Source: Actinomycetes bacterium (GTDB lineage Bacteria > Actinomycetota > Actinomycetes > Propionibacteriales > Propionibacteriaceae). Taken from it: 25,275 nucleotides of DNA. Below, piece by piece: positions 8,128 through 15,693 of this stretch. The position numbers and the translations under genes are program-made. Positions within the stretch are counted from its first letter, which is position 1, and every line of letters starts with the position of its first letter. The stretch covers positions 1 through 25,275 of the forward strand of contig JAEXCA010000131.1 of NCBI GenBank assembly GCA_023393755.1. The letters are read 5' to 3'. The notes under the pieces were generated by a model. The model worked only from the letters and a program-made list of their open reading frames with translations. It made no database searches and had not been told where the DNA came from.

Positions 8128-9548
8128 CAATCCTCCAGTGCCCACTCGGGGCCGTTCGGGGTGTCGGTGATCTTCAGGCCGAGCCCGCTCAGCTGGTCGC
8201 GGATCGCGTCGGCGGCCGCCCAGTCCCTGCGTGCCCGGGCCTCCTGCCGCTGGGTGAGCATGGCCTGCACCAGCCCGTCCACCACCGGACGCAGGTTGCC
8301 CTCGTCGCCGCGGGCGAAGGCGCCGGTCTCCTGGATCAGGCCCAGCACGTTCAGCATCGACAGCACGGCCGCCAGCGCGGCCGCCGTCCGCTCCTGGTCG
8401 CCGGCCTCGATCGCGACATTGCCCTGTTTGACGGTGTTGAACAGCACCGCCATCGCCCCCGGGGTGCCGAGGTCGTCGTCCATCGCCGCCGCGAACTCGT
8501 CCGGTACCGCCTCGTCGGGGGCGTAGGCGAAGAATCCCAGCCCGCCGATCACCTTGGACGCGCGCTGCAGGAAGCCGTCGATCCGGGCGAGCTGCGCGGT
8601 CGCCTCGTCCAGCGAGGTGTCGCTGAACTCCACCGACGAGCGGTAGTGCGGAGCCAGCAGGTAGAGCCGGACGGCCCGCGCCGGGTAGCGCTTCACCACC
8701 TCGCTGACCAGCGCGCCATTGCCCAGCGACTTGCTCATCTTCTCCCCGGCCGCGGTCACCCAGCCGTTGTGCATCCAGGTGCGGGCGAACGGGCGTCCGG
8801 CCGCGCGGGACTGCGCCAGTTCGTTCTCGTGGTGCGGGAAGCGCAGGTCGAGCCCGCCGCCGTGGATGTCGAACTCGTCCCCGAGGTACTTGCCGGCCAT
8901 CGCGGAGCACTCGATGTGCCAACCCGGCCGGCCGCGCCCCCAGGGGGCCGGCCACGAGGCGGTGGTGGGTTCGCTGGGCTTGTGGCCCTTCCAGAGCGCG
9001 AAGTCGCGGGGGTCGCGCTTGCCGCGCGGGTCGGCGTCGGTGGCCGCCTCCATGTCGTCCACCCGCTGGTGGGACAGCTCGCCGTACTCCGGCCAGGAGC
9101 GGACGTCGAAGTAGACGTCACCCGAGCCGTCGGCGGCGACATAGGCGTGACCTCGCTCCAGCAGGGTCTCGATCAGCTCGACCATCTCCGGGATGTGCCC
9201 GGTCGCCCGCGGCTCGTAGCTGGGTGGCTGGCAGCCCAGTGCGGCGTACGCCTCGTGCAGTTCCCGCTCGAACCGGTAGGCATGGGTGTACCAGGGAACG
9301 CCGGCCTCCGCGGACTTCTCCAGGATCTTGTCGTCGATGTCGGTGACGTTCGCGACCACCGTCACCTCGTACCCACGGAAGGCGAGCCAGCGGCGCAGCA
9401 CGTCGAAGACCACCTCCTTGCGGATGTGGCCCAGGTGGGGCGATGCCTGGACGGTGAGCCCGCAGTGGTAGATCGAGACCTTGCCGGGAACGACAGGCTC
9501 GAACGGACGGACGGCGCGGGTGGCGCTGTCGTATAGCTGCAGACTCAC
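8127..9548 (-). CDS. cysS: Cysteinyl-tRNA synthetase
   Basis: A 473-residue class I aminoacyl-tRNA synthetase charging tRNA-Cys, of normal length. The zinc-binding Cys29 sits in YHCGLTVQ, the HIGH-type signature is PHLGH (38-41), and further zinc ligands appear in WHIECSAM and the following HHENE. The KMSKS loop is exact (EKMSKSLGN). A shorter mycothiol ligase (MshC) would lack this C-terminal anticodon-binding part, so cysS is preferred. The GTG at 9548 is chosen because the protein begins there like other CysS (SLQLYDS) and because a TAGACT -10 box lies seven bases upstream with no Shine-Dalgarno, implying a leaderless mRNA. rlmB follows in the same transcript. Confidence 0.95.
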   Translation of the reverse strand: MSLQLYDSATRAVRPFEPVVPGKVSIYHCGLTVQASPHLGHIRKEVVFDVLRRWLAFRGYEVTVVANVTDIDDKILEKSAEAGVPWYTHAYRFERELHEAYAALGCQPPSYEPRATGHIPEMVELIETLLERGHAYVAADGSGDVYFDVRSWPEYGELSHQRVDDMEAATDADPRGKRDPRDFALWKGHKPSEPTTASWPAPWGRGRPGWHIECSAMAGKYLGDEFDIHGGGLDLRFPHHENELAQSRAAGRPFARTWMHNGWVTAAGEKMSKSLGNGALVSEVVKRYPARAVRLYLLAPHYRSSVEFSDTSLDEATAQLARIDGFLQRASKVIGGLGFFAYAPDEAVPDEFAAAMDDDLGTPGAMAVLFNTVKQGNVAIEAGDQERTAAALAAVLSMLNVLGLIQETGAFARGDEGNLRPVVDGLVQAMLTQRQEARARRDWAAADAIRDQLSGLGLKITDTPNGPEWALED

Positions 9549-9555
9549 GAGGGGC

Positions 9556-9561
9556 AGTCTA
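9556..9561 (-). promoter_or_regulatory. -10 box of leaderless cysS promoter (TAGACT)
   Basis: TAGACT matches the actinobacterial TANNNT consensus and ends seven bases before the GTG of cysS, so transcription should begin at or next to the start codon. No convincing -35 box is visible. Confidence 0.55.
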
Positions 9562-9615
9562 TTGGCAGTACTGAACCAGGCGTTACGGCACCCTCCACCG
9601 CAGCAGGGCGTGCGG

Positions 9616-9635
9616 CGCGCATTCCCGCCGCATAT
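9616..9635 (+). repeat. 19-bp repeat family, copy 1 (forward)
   Basis: GCGCATTCCCGCCGCATAT at 9617-9635. With one extra base on the left it forms a perfect 20-bp inverted repeat with copy 3 (9756-9775), about 120 bp away. Confidence 0.8.
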
Positions 9636-9666
9636 CGCAGTCCGTGCGGCACCGAACCACCGGGAC

Positions 9667-9685
9667 GCGCACTGCCGCCCGATAT
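9667..9685 (+). repeat. 19-bp repeat family, copy 2 (forward, degenerate)
   Basis: GCGCACTGCCGCCCGATAT, 15 of 19 matches to copy 1, starting 50 bp after it. It is followed by CGAGGC, which recurs inverted beside copy 6. Confidence 0.6.
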
Positions 9686-9755
9686 CGAGGCTTCCGGACG
9701 CCTGAAAAGCGGCACCAGGGTGCGAGGGCACGGACGGCTGGGCCGCCGGCTGGCC

Positions 9756-9775
9756 ATATGCGGCGGGAATGCGCG
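9756..9775 (-). repeat. 19-bp repeat family, copy 3 (inverted)
   Basis: Exact reverse complement of copy 1 over 20 bases. Copies 1-3 fill the spacer between the divergent cysS and nuclease-like genes. Confidence 0.8.
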
Positions 9776-9794
9776 AATCAACAGAAGCCCGGAT

Positions 9795-9829
9795 TGTGGA
9801 TAACCCCCGGCCGGGTGGTGTTTTCCACA
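9795..9829. promoter_or_regulatory. Inverted pair of DnaA-box-like motifs upstream of the AbiEi-like gene
   Basis: TGTGGATAA (9795-9803, reverse of the perfect DnaA box TTATCCACA) faces TTTTCCACA (9821-9829, fits TTWTNCACA) across a 17-bp spacer containing CCGGCCGG. The whole 35 bp is an imperfect palindrome. With only two boxes and no AT-rich unwinding region, this is not an origin; a protein-binding or hairpin role upstream of the next gene is more likely. Confidence 0.5.
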
Positions 9830-9882
9830 GGCCCGGAAGTTCGGTGGTTCATTCCGGGGGGAGCTGCCAAAAATGCCCGGAC

Positions 9883-10914
9883 ATGAGAACACCCAAGCCC
9901 TGGCGACTCCCGACCGAACCGATCAGGCGTGATCATCTGCTCGCCCAGCAGGTGACCCACACCATGCTGGAGACTCAGCTACGAGCCGGCCGGATACTGC
10001 GGATCCGCCCCGGGGTCTACCTGGATGCAGCCCGCTGGCCCGACGACGAGCGCGGACAGCACCTGACCCGGGCACATGCCGAGCTCGCTGCGTTTCCGGA
10101 AGGCGTGATGAGCCATGCCACGGCCGGTCTGGTGTGGGGACTGGCGGAGCCGTTCTTCACCAACTGGGCGGGTGACCTTCCCTCGGTGACCCTGCCCAGG
10201 ACCGGCCGGTATCGATCGCGGCAGCGGCAGGCGCGCCATCGGGTGGCCGAACTGATGCCCCATCAGGTGGTCCGCGATCCTGAGGGCTACGCCGTGACCT
10301 CCCTAGCCCGCACGGCGGTCGATCTGGCACGTGAACTGGACTTTCCCCAAGCCCTGGTGGTGCTGGACTCGGCGGCCCGGCGGCTGATCGAGGGCATGGT
10401 GAGCACGCCTCGGCGTCGCGACTATGCCAATCCCCGGCTGCGGCAGGCGGCGAGCGAGTGCCTGTCCGCCGTTGCCACCGAGTGCCGAGCCGGGCGGGCC
10501 GTTTCCCGGGCGATCCAGCGGGTCGATCCGCGTCGGGAGAGCCCCACCGAGTCACTGAGCGTGGCTCAGCTGTATCTGGCTGACCTACCGATCCCGGAAT
10601 GTCAGTACCGGGTGGTGGTGAACGGCCACGTGTACTACCTCGACTTCTACTGGGAGGACGTCGGTCTGATCGGTGAGGTGGATGGCGCCGGGAAGTACCA
10701 GGATGCCGCGGAGATCGTCGATGAGAAGGAACGTGAGCAACTGCTTCGCGACACCGATTCAGACATGGTGCGCTGGCTCGGTAAGGAGATCGCCGGCCGG
10801 CCGGCCGAGGTGATGGACCGAATCCGCCGAGCCCGGGCCAACGCGCAATCGCGCCGCATATCAGTGGCTGCAGCGCAGATCGGAGGGCCTGCAGCGCATC
10901 GGCACCGCATATGA
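9883..10914 (+). CDS. AbiEi-like winged-helix / PD-(D/E)XK (DUF559/Vsr-like) nuclease protein
   Basis: A 343-residue solitary gene. The N-terminal part (about 12-50) resembles the winged helix of AbiEi-type antitoxins, ending in RAGRILRIRPGVYLDAAR. The middle has the family's HATAGLVWGL and YAVTSLARTAVDLAREL. The C-terminal part (about 225-315) resembles the DUF559/Vsr-like PD-(D/E)XK fold: YYLDFYWEDVGLIGEVDGAGKY offers Asp, Glu-X-Asp and Lys candidates, then REQLLRDT. Such proteins are common and poorly understood in actinobacteria; role in defence, DNA repair or gene mobility is unproven. ATG 9883 is chosen because family-like sequence begins there, but it lacks a close Shine-Dalgarno; the best one (GGGGGGAG) serves an ATG at 9873 in another frame. 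Copies 4 and 5 of the flanking repeat lie inside the 3' end and encode part of the last 25 residues. There is no AbiEii toxin partner. Confidence 0.75.
   Translation: MRTPKPWRLPTEPIRRDHLLAQQVTHTMLETQLRAGRILRIRPGVYLDAARWPDDERGQHLTRAHAELAAFPEGVMSHATAGLVWGLAEPFFTNWAGDLPSVTLPRTGRYRSRQRQARHRVAELMPHQVVRDPEGYAVTSLARTAVDLARELDFPQALVVLDSAARRLIEGMVSTPRRRDYANPRLRQAASECLSAVATECRAGRAVSRAIQRVDPRRESPTESLSVAQLYLADLPIPECQYRVVVNGHVYYLDFYWEDVGLIGEVDGAGKYQDAAEIVDEKEREQLLRDTDSDMVRWLGKEIAGRPAEVMDRIRRARANAQSRRISVAAAQIGGPAAHRHRI
10843..10861 (+). repeat. 19-bp repeat family, copy 4 (forward)
   Basis: GCGCAATCGCGCCGCATAT, 17 of 19 matches to copy 1, inside the coding end of the AbiEi-like gene. First element of a symmetric four-copy array centred on 10922. 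Confidence 0.75.
10894..10912 (+). repeat. 19-bp repeat family, copy 5 (forward)
   Basis: GCGCATCGGCACCGCATAT, 15 of 19 matches to copy 1, 32 bp after copy 4. It encodes the last residues (AHRHRI) and reaches into the TGA of the AbiEi-like gene. Confidence 0.7.
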
Positions 10915-10931
10915 ACGCCTATTCGGCCTCG

Positions 10932-10950
10932 ATATGCGGTTTGGATGCGC
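10932..10950 (-). repeat. 19-bp repeat family, copy 6 (inverted)
   Basis: ATATGCGGTTTGGATGCGC, reverse orientation, conserving both outer blocks of the repeat; 19 bp separate it from copy 5. Confidence 0.7.
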
Positions 10951-10982
10951 GGCCGGCCGACCCGGGGTGTGCTTCGTCCGCC

Positions 10983-11001
10983 AAATGCGTCGTGGATGCG
11001 C
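10983..11001 (-). repeat. 19-bp repeat family, copy 7 (inverted)
   Basis: AAATGCGTCGTGGATGCGC, reverse orientation, 15 of 19 matches to the inverted form of copy 1, exactly 32 bp after copy 6 and 14 bp before the stop of the convergent DUF4032 gene. Confidence 0.6.
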
Positions 11002-11015
11002 AACGGCGAAGGGGG

Positions 11016-12383
11016 TTACTTCGACTTGGCGCGCAGCGCCTCGATGTCCAGGAAGCCGGTCGCCGGCGGGGCGTCGTCGGTTCCGGTCTCCCAGGGATCC
11101 TCCGGCATCGGGCCCTCGTCGTCGACGAAGCCCTGGGAGGGGTCGTAGGGGTTGGCCAGTTGGCGATCCTCCCCCTGGGTCATGGTCTCCGACATCACCT
11201 CGTCGGGCAGGGCGCGCAGCACGTCCTGGATGTAGCCCCAGGCCGCCTCGACCAACGGCACCTCGCGGTTCTCCCGTTGCGAGGCGTACCAGCGGTAGTC
11301 GAGCACCTCGTGGAAGATCTGGGCGGCGTCCCGCTTGCCGCGCAACTCGGGCGGCACCGCCGAGACCACCGGCTGGAAGCACTCGGTGAGCCACTGGTGG
11401 GCGACCACCGCCTCGTCCACGTGCTGCTGGCCGGTGCGGGCGCGGAAGGTGTCCAGGTCGTTCAGCAGCCGCCGGGCCTGGTTCTCCTCGACGTCCAGCC
11501 CGGCCAGCCGGAGCAGCCGGCGGGTGTGGTGGCCGGCGTCCACCACCTTGGGCTGGATCCGGATCTTCGAGCCATCCGGGGAGGTGACGATGTCCAGCTC
11601 GGCCACGTCGAAGCCGAGCGCGTTCAGCCGTCGCACCCGGTTCTCGATCCGGAAGGTCTCGGTGCCCGGGAACTCCTCGACGCCGGTCAGCTCGGCCCAC
11701 AGATCCCGGTAGCGGGCGATGATCGAATCCACCAGGGCCAGCGGATCCAGGGACGGATCCAGCATCCGGCCGGCCTCCAGGTCGCAGAACTCGCCGTAGA
11801 GGTTGGTGGTGGCGATGGTCAGGTCGTGCTCGCGCTGCCCGTCGGTCAGGGTCTCGTGCAGTTCGCCGGTCTCGGCGTCCACCAGGTAGGCGGCGAACTG
11901 GCCCGCGTCCCGGCGGAACAGCACGTTCGACAGCGACACGTCGCCCCACAGGAAGCCGATCAGGTGCAGCCGGACGAGCAGTACCACCAGGGCGTCGATC
12001 AGCCGGGAGACGGTGTCCGGCCGGACACCGAAGTCGAACAGCGCGCGGTAGGGGAGCGAGAACTCCAGGTGCCGGGTGACCAGGACGGGATCCAGCGGCT
12101 GGCCGTCGGGAGCGGTGCGGCCGGTGACCACGGCCAGCGGTTCCACCGCGGGGGTGTCGGTGCGGTGCAGGTCGGTGAGCAGCCGGTACTCGTGGATCGC
12201 CAGGTGCTCGATCACCTCCTTGGCCGCGTAGACCGAGGTGCCGACCTTGATGAACCGGACGACGTGCCGCGAGATGCCGCGTGGCAGCGCGACCAGGTGA
12301 TCGGTCGGCCACTGGGCCAGGGGCACATCCCAGGGCAGCGGGATCAGCCGGGAGTCCGGGCGCGACGAGAGGAACCTGGGCAT
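11016..12383 (-). CDS. DUF4032 protein with lipopolysaccharide-kinase-like N-terminal domain
   Basis: A 455-residue cytoplasmic protein. The N-terminal half (about 50-230) looks like a small-molecule or lipopolysaccharide-kinase-like fold: a Lys in YAAKEVIEHLAIHEYRLL, then GFLWGDVSLSNVLFRRD, which matches the catalytic-loop pattern (D--L-N), and YLVDAETGE in the place of the metal-binding Asp. The C-terminal half (about 240-400) is the DUF4032 domain, ending in an acidic tail. The physiological substrate is unknown to me. ATG 12383 is chosen because MPRFLSSRP begins the conserved part; AAAGGGG is only one base away, so initiation may be leaderless from TATGAA. It lies downstream of msiK behind a strong hairpin; I recall these genes being neighbours in other actinobacteria. 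Confidence 0.82.
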   Translation of the reverse strand: MPRFLSSRPDSRLIPLPWDVPLAQWPTDHLVALPRGISRHVVRFIKVGTSVYAAKEVIEHLAIHEYRLLTDLHRTDTPAVEPLAVVTGRTAPDGQPLDPVLVTRHLEFSLPYRALFDFGVRPDTVSRLIDALVVLLVRLHLIGFLWGDVSLSNVLFRRDAGQFAAYLVDAETGELHETLTDGQREHDLTIATTNLYGEFCDLEAGRMLDPSLDPLALVDSIIARYRDLWAELTGVEEFPGTETFRIENRVRRLNALGFDVAELDIVTSPDGSKIRIQPKVVDAGHHTRRLLRLAGLDVEENQARRLLNDLDTFRARTGQQHVDEAVVAHQWLTECFQPVVSAVPPELRGKRDAAQIFHEVLDYRWYASQRENREVPLVEAAWGYIQDVLRALPDEVMSETMTQGEDRQLANPYDPSQGFVDDEGPMPEDPWETGTDDAPPATGFLDIEALRAKSK

Positions 12384-12453
12384 TCCCCTTTCATACACCA
12401 GATGGCCCAACCCGCGCGTCCTCCTCGCGGCCACGCCCGCCTCGAGGAAACGC

Positions 12454-12489
12454 GAGAGCGCCGGTCGGGTGGACCCGGCCGGCGCTCTC
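12454..12489 (-). terminator. Intrinsic terminator of msiK
   Basis: GAGAGCGCCGG (12454-12464) pairs perfectly with CCGGCGCTCTC (12479-12489), and after one mismatch the inner five bases CGGGT/ACCCG also pair. It begins nine bases past the msiK stop. The following run on the minus strand has only a few T residues. Confidence 0.8.
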
Positions 12490-12497
12490 GGCGTGTG

Positions 12498-13592
<1,095 letters not shown>

Positions 13593-13631
13593 GCCACACA
13601 TCCTTTCCATGGGCAGGTACGTGCCCAACGA

Positions 13632-13660
13632 TCCGTAGTGGAAAACGGTGGCCGCGACAA
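13632..13660 (-). promoter_or_regulatory. Putative msiK promoter
   Basis: Minus-strand TTGTCG (13660-13655), a 17-base spacer and TACGGA (13637-13632), about 40 bases before the msiK ATG. The -35 box lies within the perfect inverted repeat GCCGCG-ACAA-CGCGGC. Confidence 0.5.
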
Positions 13661-13666
13661 CGCGGC
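13651..13666. promoter_or_regulatory. Palindromic candidate operator of msiK (GCCGCGACAACGCGGC)
   Basis: Perfect six-base arms around ACAA, overlapping the -35 box. A bound regulator would block transcription of the shared sugar ATPase. It differs from the TTAACCGGTTCA operators, so another regulator is implied. Confidence 0.45.
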
Positions 13667-13682
13667 TTAGGGGGCATTCTTA

Positions 13683-13775
13683 CACAGGAAACCGGCGGTG
13701 TTCAGGGAACGGACGAATCACAGGAAACCGATACCGAGTCGTGATCTTCGCCCGCTGACAAGCGGACGGTTTCCT
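13683..13775. repeat. Short repeated motif CACAGGAAACCG
   Basis: Exact copies at 13683-13694 and 13719-13730, 36 bp apart, plus the inverted core CGGTTTCCT at 13767-13775, all upstream of the msiK promoter. Possible binding sites for an activator; nothing else supports a role. Confidence 0.45.
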
Positions 13776-13794
13776 CCTTCTGCGCGCCGGTCCC

Positions 13795-13936
13795 TCGCTG
13801 GTGATGACCCTCAATCGGCTCGCCCTGACAGCAAGCTGTCCGGGACTCGGCTCAATCGGGTCCTCGCTTCGCTCGTGGAGACCCTCAATCGGCTCGCCCT
13901 GACAGCAAGCTGTCCGGGACTCACCTCAATCGGGTC
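13795..13936. repeat. 68-bp direct repeat, two copies (13795-13862 and 13869-13936)
   Basis: The units differ at about five positions and have a period of 74 bp. Each contains the inverted repeat GACAGC-AA-GCTGTC and is bounded by CTCAATCGG-type blocks. The second copy ends just before the dedA -10 region. No open frame uses them. Origin by tandem duplication is likely; function unknown. Confidence 0.85.
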
Positions 13937-13950
13937 TGGGATGGCTCGGG

Positions 13951-13956
13951 TAGGCT
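13951..13956 (+). promoter_or_regulatory. -10 box of leaderless dedA promoter (TAGGCT)
   Basis: TAGGCT ends seven bases before the dedA ATG, and no Shine-Dalgarno is present, as for a leaderless mRNA. The -35 region is weak. Confidence 0.55.
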
Positions 13957-13963
13957 CCGCTCG

Positions 13964-14710
13964 ATGACCACGACACCGCCGCAGCCGGATCCGGCCCCGC
14001 TGCCTGAGGAGTTGCCGGCGCCGGACGCCTCGGCCGAGACCGACTCCGAATGGTGGGACGATCCGTCGCTGCCGTGGCGCCGCAAGCCCACCCGCGCCGA
14101 CTACCTCTGCCTCGGCTGGCTGAGCGCCGCCGGGATCTACGGCATCGTGATCTCCATCCTGCGTCCGGGGCTGCTCGCTTCCGCACCGCACGTCCTGGCC
14201 TCGCTGGGTTCGTGGACCGGTTCGGTGCTGATCGGCGCCCGGGCGGCGATCGGGGACGGGTGGTGGCCGCTGATCTGGGTGCTGGGCACCCTGGGGCTGG
14301 TGAAGTTCGACTGGGTCTACTGGTGGGCGGGCAAGCTCTGGGGCCGCGGGCTGATCGACACCTGGTCGGGAAGGTCGGCCCGGGCCAAGCGGCTCAACGC
14401 CCGCGCCGAGCGGTTCGCCCGCAAGTACGACACCTGGGCGATCGTGATCGCCATGCTGCCCATTCCACTGCCCCGGGCGGTGGTGCTGGCCGTCCTGGGC
14501 GAGGCCGGCACCAGCCTCCGCAAGCTGATGACGGTGTCGATCGGCTCGGCCTTCGTGATGATGGGCGTCTACCTGGCGATCGGCTACTGGATCGGCGAGC
14601 CGGCGGTGGTGCTGGTGGAGACCTACGGACGCTACCTGTGGTACGTCACGCTCGCGCTGCTGGTCATCGTCGTCGGCAATGCTTGGTGGAAGTCCCGCAA
14701 GGAGGCCTGA
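13964..14710 (+). CDS. DedA-family (VTT domain) membrane protein
   Basis: A 248-residue integral membrane protein. A Pro/Glu-rich cytoplasmic N terminus of about 45 residues precedes a first helix (YLCLGWLSAAGIYGIVISIL). The DedA/VTT core follows: a re-entrant hydrophobic part around WPLIWVLGTLGLVKFDWVYWWAGKLWG, then ERFARKYDTWAIVIAMLPIPLPRAVVLAVLGEAG with the conserved Arg-Pro region, and two C-terminal helices. DedA proteins are lipid scramblases or transporters, some acting on undecaprenyl phosphate or phosphatidylethanolamine; which substrate applies here cannot be read. The ATG at 13964 is set by the TAGGCT box seven bases upstream. A strong terminator follows. Confidence 0.82.
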   Translation: MTTTPPQPDPAPLPEELPAPDASAETDSEWWDDPSLPWRRKPTRADYLCLGWLSAAGIYGIVISILRPGLLASAPHVLASLGSWTGSVLIGARAAIGDGWWPLIWVLGTLGLVKFDWVYWWAGKLWGRGLIDTWSGRSARAKRLNARAERFARKYDTWAIVIAMLPIPLPRAVVLAVLGEAGTSLRKLMTVSIGSAFVMMGVYLAIGYWIGEPAVVLVETYGRYLWYVTLALLVIVVGNAWWKSRKEA

Positions 14711-14725
14711 CCGGCGGACGCCGTA

Positions 14726-14776
14726 ACTGGCCGGCGGCTCCGCATCTCCCTCCTGACACGGAGCCGCCAGGCCAGT
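14726..14776 (+). terminator. Terminator of dedA
   Basis: GGCGGCTCCG (14733-14742) and CGGAGCCGCC (14759-14768) pair perfectly across a 16-base loop, and ACTGGCC/GGCCAGT extends the stem with one bulged A, for about 17 pairs in all. Confidence 0.75.
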
Positions 14777-14880
14777 GGAGCCGATCCACCCGAGGGCGGC
14801 GGATGGGCCTCCCCCCGGAACCCGGATCTCACGCCCCCCGCGTGACCCGGAAACCGAACCCGATCGCTGCCAACTCAAGT

Positions 14881-14891
14881 GAGCACTGCTC
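14881..14891. promoter_or_regulatory. Candidate TetR operator 1 (GAGCACTGCTC)
   Basis: Palindrome with one central base; its exact reverse complement, including the next T, is repeated at 14931-14942. It lies about 100 bases upstream of the TetR gene. Confidence 0.6.
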
Positions 14892-14931
14892 TCTGATATC
14901 GAGCCTAACCCCGTCCGCGACACCGCGTCAA

Positions 14932-14942
14932 GAGCAGTGCTC
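14932..14942. promoter_or_regulatory. Candidate TetR operator 2 (GAGCAGTGCTC)
   Basis: Second copy, 51 bp after the first. It falls in the spacer of a possible promoter (TCAAGA at 14929-14934, TAGAGA after 18 bases), a position for autorepression. Confidence 0.6.
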
Positions 14943-14983
14943 GCAATTGTGTGTAGAGATCGCGAATATGGAAGGATATCCAC

Positions 14984-15691
14984 ATGCAGACCCCCCGCGA
15001 GCGCGCCCGTGAACGGACGCTGAACGAAATCCGCAAGCTCGCCTGGCACCAGGTCGAGGAGGTGGGCGCCGCCGCCCTCTCGTTGCGTGGCATCGCCCGC
15101 GATCTCGGCATCGTCTCGTCGGCGATCTACCGGTACGTCGCCAGCCGGGACGATCTGCTCACCGCTCTGCTGGTGGAGGGCTTCAGCGACCTCGCGGAGG
15201 CCGTGGAGCGGGCGGAGGCGGAGGTCCCGCGGGACGCCTACCGGGAGCGCTGGCTGACCGTCTGCCGGGCGATGCGGGCCTGGGCGCTGGACCGTCCGGC
15301 GGCCTGGGGGCTGCTCTACGGCGGACCGGTCCCCGGCTACGCCGCGCCGCAGCAGACCACCGGTCCGCCCGGCGCGCGGGTGCTGCTGTGCCAGGGGGCC
15401 GCGCTGATCGAGGCGCGGGCGGCCGGACGGCTGCGTCCCCGGCAGGGTCCGTCCGGCAGCCTCCCGGAGCCGCCCGCCGAACTGCGGGCCGAGTTGGAGG
15501 GCGCCGCGGCCGCCTATCAACTCGACATCGACGCCGAGATGGTCGCGTTGGGCATCTTCGGCTGGACGATCTCGATCGCCGTGATCAGTTCGGAGATCTT
15601 CGAGCACCTCGGGCCGGACGCTTTCCACGCCCGCGACCAGCTGGCCGAGTTCCAGTTCGCCGGCACGGCGGACGCCCTCGGGCTGCTGTAG
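14984..15691 (+). CDS. TetR/AcrR-family regulator with WHG C-terminal domain
   Basis: A 235-residue regulator. The N-terminal helix-turn-helix (about 28-52) reads LSLRGIARDLGIVSSAIYRYVASRDDLLTALL, the TetR signature. The C-terminal ligand domain has the WHG-type segment AMRAWALDRPAAWGLLYGGPVPGY. The ATG has GGAAGGA about eight bases upstream. Two GAGCASTGCTC sites lie in its own promoter region, so autoregulation is likely; dedA upstream is on the same strand and separated by a terminator, so no divergent target is present and other targets must lie elsewhere. Its stop is two bases from the stop of the convergent dcd gene. Ligand unknown. Confidence 0.9.
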   Translation: MQTPRERARERTLNEIRKLAWHQVEEVGAAALSLRGIARDLGIVSSAIYRYVASRDDLLTALLVEGFSDLAEAVERAEAEVPRDAYRERWLTVCRAMRAWALDRPAAWGLLYGGPVPGYAAPQQTTGPPGARVLLCQGAALIEARAAGRLRPRQGPSGSLPEPPAELRAELEGAAAAYQLDIDAEMVALGIFGWTISIAVISSEIFEHLGPDAFHARDQLAEFQFAGTADALGLL

Positions 15692-15693
15692 CG

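Noticed and set aside
8127..9548. Mycothiol ligase MshC instead of CysS
   Set aside because: The length of 473 residues, an exact KMSKS and the coupling to rlmB fit CysS.
9795..9829. Replication origin
   Set aside because: Only two DnaA-like boxes, no AT-rich region and no dnaA or replication genes nearby.
9883..10914. Complete AbiE toxin-antitoxin system
   Set aside because: No AbiEii nucleotidyltransferase toxin lies beside the gene, and the C-terminal half is nuclease-like, so this is a solitary protein.
9616..11001. CRISPR array
   Set aside because: The repeats are too short, occur in both orientations, have few and unequal spacers, and no cas gene is present.
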